Source: Alphaproteobacteria bacterium | GTDB taxonomy: Bacteria > Pseudomonadota > Alphaproteobacteria > Rhodobacterales > Rhodobacteraceae | Direction of reading: 5' to 3' | DNA: 6,362 nucleotides | Assembly: GCA_024279075.1 (NCBI GenBank) | Contig: JAJRRX010000319.1 | Span: 1 to 6,362, forward strand | Part shown: positions 5,969 through 6,362 of the stretch, piece by piece | How the letters are laid out: each line of letters begins with the position of its first letter | How positions within the stretch are numbered: position 1 is the first letter of the stretch | Made by a program: the position numbers and the translations under genes | Notes under the pieces: model-generated | Seen by the model: only the letters and a program-made list of their open reading frames with translations | Database searches by the model: none | Told to the model about the DNA's origin: nothing

Positions 5969-5992
5969 GGGCTGAAGCTCGCCCCACAGCCC
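5969..5992. terminator. Hairpin between convergent DUF962 and DUF302 genes
   Basis: GGGCTG (5969-5974) pairs with CAGCCC (5987-5992) around a 12-base loop. An inner alternative pairs GGGC (5969-5972) with GCCC (5981-5984). It begins ten bases past the DUF962 stop in a 77-base tail-to-tail gap. No T tract follows on either strand, so terminator function is inferred from position. Confidence 0.35.
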
Positions 5993-6007
5993 CATCGCCG
6001 AGCAAAT

Positions 6008-6034
6008 GGTGCGTGCGAAGCACGGCAGCCTACG
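6008..6034. repeat. 27-base palindromic unit, copy B
   Basis: It shares GGTGCGT at its start and CCTACG at its end with the unit at 5415-5441 and has the same length, but the middle differs. The core CGTGC-GAA-GCACG (6012-6024) is a perfect 5-bp stem with a three-base loop. It ends two bases before the stop codon of the DUF302-like gene, so it would form the 3' hairpin of that transcript. Confidence 0.4.
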
Positions 6035-6036
6035 GG

Positions 6037-6362
6037 TTATTGTGTTGCGTTGGCGATGATCTTGTCTAACAGGTCATTGGCGGGCTGCATGCTTTCGCCG
6101 GGATAGGTTTGGTGGCCGATGGTCACGATATCGGGGTTTTCCGGAGTCGCATAAAGGAAAATGGAGTAGGGGCAGAAGGAGAAGTTAGTGATATCTGCCT
6201 CAATGACTTGCCGAGACACCCGCGCCGAACAAAAATTGTAGATGGTTGCGCCGGTAAACAGCACCATGTCAGAGCCAACATCCGCACGCGTGCGCGCAAG
6301 CATGGCATCAGGGTGGCTGGTGAAATCAATCGTTAACCCCATGTCGATGATCGCGCTTTCGA
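6037..6362 (-). CDS. DUF302-like protein (5' end beyond window)
   Basis: About 107 C-terminal residues are visible. The frame is open to the right edge (reading ESAIIDMGLTIDF just inside it), so the Met at 6342 is probably internal and the true start, perhaps with a signal peptide, lies outside. The order is: a GLTID strand, SHPDAMLARTRADVGSD, LFTGATIYNFCSA, a VSRQVIEADITN helix, FCPYSIFLY, and a C-terminal helix ending IIANATQ. This resembles DUF302-domain proteins as I recall them from Rhodobacteraceae, many of which are exported. The biochemical role of DUF302 is unknown. Two cysteines, in the NFCSA and SFCPY blocks, could form a disulfide if the protein is periplasmic. The stop is TAA at 6037-6039, directly after the 27-base palindromic unit. 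The family call rests on recalled pattern and is moderate; that a real gene exists here is more certain. Confidence 0.65.
   Translation of the reverse strand, partial: ESAIIDMGLTIDFTSHPDAMLARTRADVGSDMVLFTGATIYNFCSARVSRQVIEADITNFSFCPYSIFLYATPENPDIVTIGHQTYPGESMQPANDLLDKIIANATQ

Overview
The window looks like chromosomal DNA from an alphaproteobacterium, most likely a Rhodobacterales/Rhodobacteraceae (roseobacter-type) species. This rests on the sequence character of MiaB, PyrF and ClpB, a moderately high G+C content with GC-rich palindromes between genes, and the pair of small-family proteins (DUF962 and DUF302 types) at the right end. It is a lineage inference from recalled family sequences, not a database result. 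Most of the window is core housekeeping DNA. I see no transposase, phage gene, CRISPR array, tRNA or rRNA.

Layout from left to right. The 3' end of miaB (+, tRNA methylthiolation) runs into the window and meets manB (-, phosphomannomutase) tail to tail, with a 27-base gap that is almost entirely a stem-loop. Upstream of manB on the same strand is pyrF (-, orotidine 5'-phosphate decarboxylase), 115 bases away. pyrF diverges from clpB (+, ATP-dependent disaggregase), the largest gene here. Their 155-base intergenic region carries a convincing heat-shock (sigma-32/RpoH-type) promoter for clpB, physically overlapping a housekeeping-type promoter for pyrF.

Right of clpB is a 389-base stretch without a large gene. 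It begins with a perfect 11-bp-stem hairpin six bases past the clpB stop, continues into a GC-rich palindromic stretch that looks like an interspersed repeat, and contains a previously uncalled 37-codon ORF (5298-5411) with a good ribosome binding site. That ORF would encode a basic, Trp-rich single-span membrane miniprotein. Next comes a four-to-five-span DUF962/Mpo1-like membrane protein (+), facing a 5'-truncated DUF302-like gene (-) that runs off the right edge. Two related 27-base palindromic units flank the DUF962 gene.

The genes do not form one pathway. ManB supplies mannose-1-phosphate for sugar nucleotides, PyrF makes UMP, MiaB modifies tRNA, and ClpB rescues aggregated proteins with DnaK. 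The parts most worth a second look are the overlapping clpB/pyrF promoters, the 37-aa membrane ORF, and the palindromic repeats. I did not find a strong candidate for a wholly new multi-gene system.
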